Of a stretch of 23,112 nt of DNA, positions 22,508 to 23,112 are shown piece by piece (the stretch's first letter is position 1; every line of letters begins with the position of its first letter). The notes below the pieces were generated by a model. That model had not been told where the DNA came from. It made no database searches and worked only from the letters and a program-made list of their open reading frames with translations. This DNA is from DAOTVD01 sp034437075. GTDB lineage: Bacteria; Chloroflexota; Anaerolineae; Aggregatilineales; J027. Position numbers and translations under genes: made by a program. Location: positions 1-23,112 of the forward strand of contig DAOTVD010000407.1 in assembly GCA_034437075.1 (NCBI GenBank). The letters run 5' to 3'.

Positions 22508-23112
22508 GCGACGATTTGAATCTGATGGGCTGGACGTGCCCAGCGCCGTTGCGCAGCTATCCCACGGTGGTGATGGGCCATGGCAGCGGCGGTAAAATGA
22601 CGCATGATCTCATCGCGCATTTGTTCGCGCCCTTGCTAGAGAATGATCTGCTGGCCCAATACGGCGACAGCACCGCGTTTGATGTGACCGAAGGCCGCGC
22701 GGCCATGACCACGGATAGCTTCGTCATTAATCCGTTGATCTTCCCCGGCGGGAATATCGGCGAATTGGCCGTGTATGGCACGGTCAATGATCTGGCCATG
22801 AGTGGCGCGACCCCGCGCTATCTTGCGGCGGGCTTCATCCTGGAAGAAGGCTTGCCCATGGAGACGCTCGGTGCCATCGTGACCAGCTTCGCGGCGGCGC
22901 TGCGCGCGGCGGATGTGCAACTCATCACCGCCGATACAAAAGTCGTGAACAAGGGCCACGGCGACGGGCTGTATATCAACACCACCGGCATCGGGACGGT
23001 GCCGCCGGGCGTGAACATCCATGCGCGGCGCGCCCAACCCGGCGATGCGGTGTTGGTCAGCGGCACGCTGGGCGACCATGGCATGGCGATTATGTCGGTG
23101 CGCGAAGGGCTG
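22504..23112 (+). CDS. hypE: Hydrogenase maturation protein HypE, N-terminal part
   Basis: The reading frame begins at ATG 22504, overlapping the hypD stop by four bases, and runs open to the window end (203 codons seen of about 340 expected). The AIR synthase-like N-terminal domain is clear: VVMGHGSGGKMTHDLI, MTTDSFVINPLIFPGGNIG, VYGTVNDLAMSGATPRYLAAGFILEEG, ITADTKVV. HypE dehydrates the carbamoyl-thioester on its C-terminal Cys to thiocyanate, donating CN to HypC-HypD. The C-terminal PRIC-like end is outside the window. Order hypC-hypD-hypE is the common one. hypA, hypB and hypF and the hydrogenase genes are not seen here. Confidence 0.95.
   Translation, partial: MSDDLNLMGWTCPAPLRSYPTVVMGHGSGGKMTHDLIAHLFAPLLENDLLAQYGDSTAFDVTEGRAAMTTDSFVINPLIFPGGNIGELAVYGTVNDLAMSGATPRYLAAGFILEEGLPMETLGAIVTSFAAALRAADVQLITADTKVVNKGHGDGLYINTTGIGTVPPGVNIHARRAQPGDAVLVSGTLGDHGMAIMSVREGL

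Overview
The window is high-GC bacterial DNA with dense genes and short or overlapping junctions. Gene content points to Chloroflexota, perhaps an Anaerolineae-like lineage: a LysM/M23 lipoprotein-like envelope hydrolase, a Ser/Thr kinase fused to cyclase-like and AAA-like regions, an FmdB zinc ribbon with a charged tail, and heterodimeric ABC exporters. This is inferred from protein style only; the window has no rRNA or tRNA gene.

Layout. 1-833 (+): the 3' end of an SDR oxidoreductase, a 76-aa unknown protein and a VapC-like PIN protein that has lost most of its acidic active-site residues. 955-5141 (+): a two-gene ABC exporter with one degenerate ATP site, followed by a small membrane protein. 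5223-7404 (+): a histidine phosphatase, an FmdB-type zinc ribbon and a secreted Gly/Met-rich protein closed by a clear terminator. 7470-7982: a small membrane-protein gene broken by two apparent one-base losses in homopolymers, then the first copy of a 175-bp foldback element. 8031-9659 (-): a LysM/M23 peptidase. 9790-11658 (+): an AI-2E/PerM-family membrane protein and two small unknown genes. 11655-15408 (-): a signalling cluster with a truncated kinase/cyclase-like/AAA-like protein, an MmcQ/YjbR protein, and a histidine kinase behind a receiver domain that cannot be phosphorylated. 15409-15954: no gene, but a second 175-bp foldback copy and two palindromes.

15955-20891 (-) is a six-gene set with tiny gaps or overlaps: acyl-CoA dehydrogenase, MDR oxidoreductase, SPFH protein without a membrane anchor, a 161-aa unknown, methylmalonyl-CoA epimerase, and a YbjN-like protein with a very long Asp/Phe tail ending in DIPF. 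The enzymes suggest branched-chain or propionate-type acyl-CoA catabolism. 21087-23112 (+): hypC, hypD and the start of hypE, for NiFe-hydrogenase cofactor assembly, behind a good sigma70-type promoter.

The strongest leads are the YbjN-like protein, whose C-terminus looks like the protein-docking tip of single-stranded DNA-binding protein, and the two 175-bp foldback elements, which carry the same 25-bp core in opposite orientations. A recurring theme is signalling or toxin-like domains that keep their fold but have lost catalytic residues (PIN, receiver, AAA P-loop).
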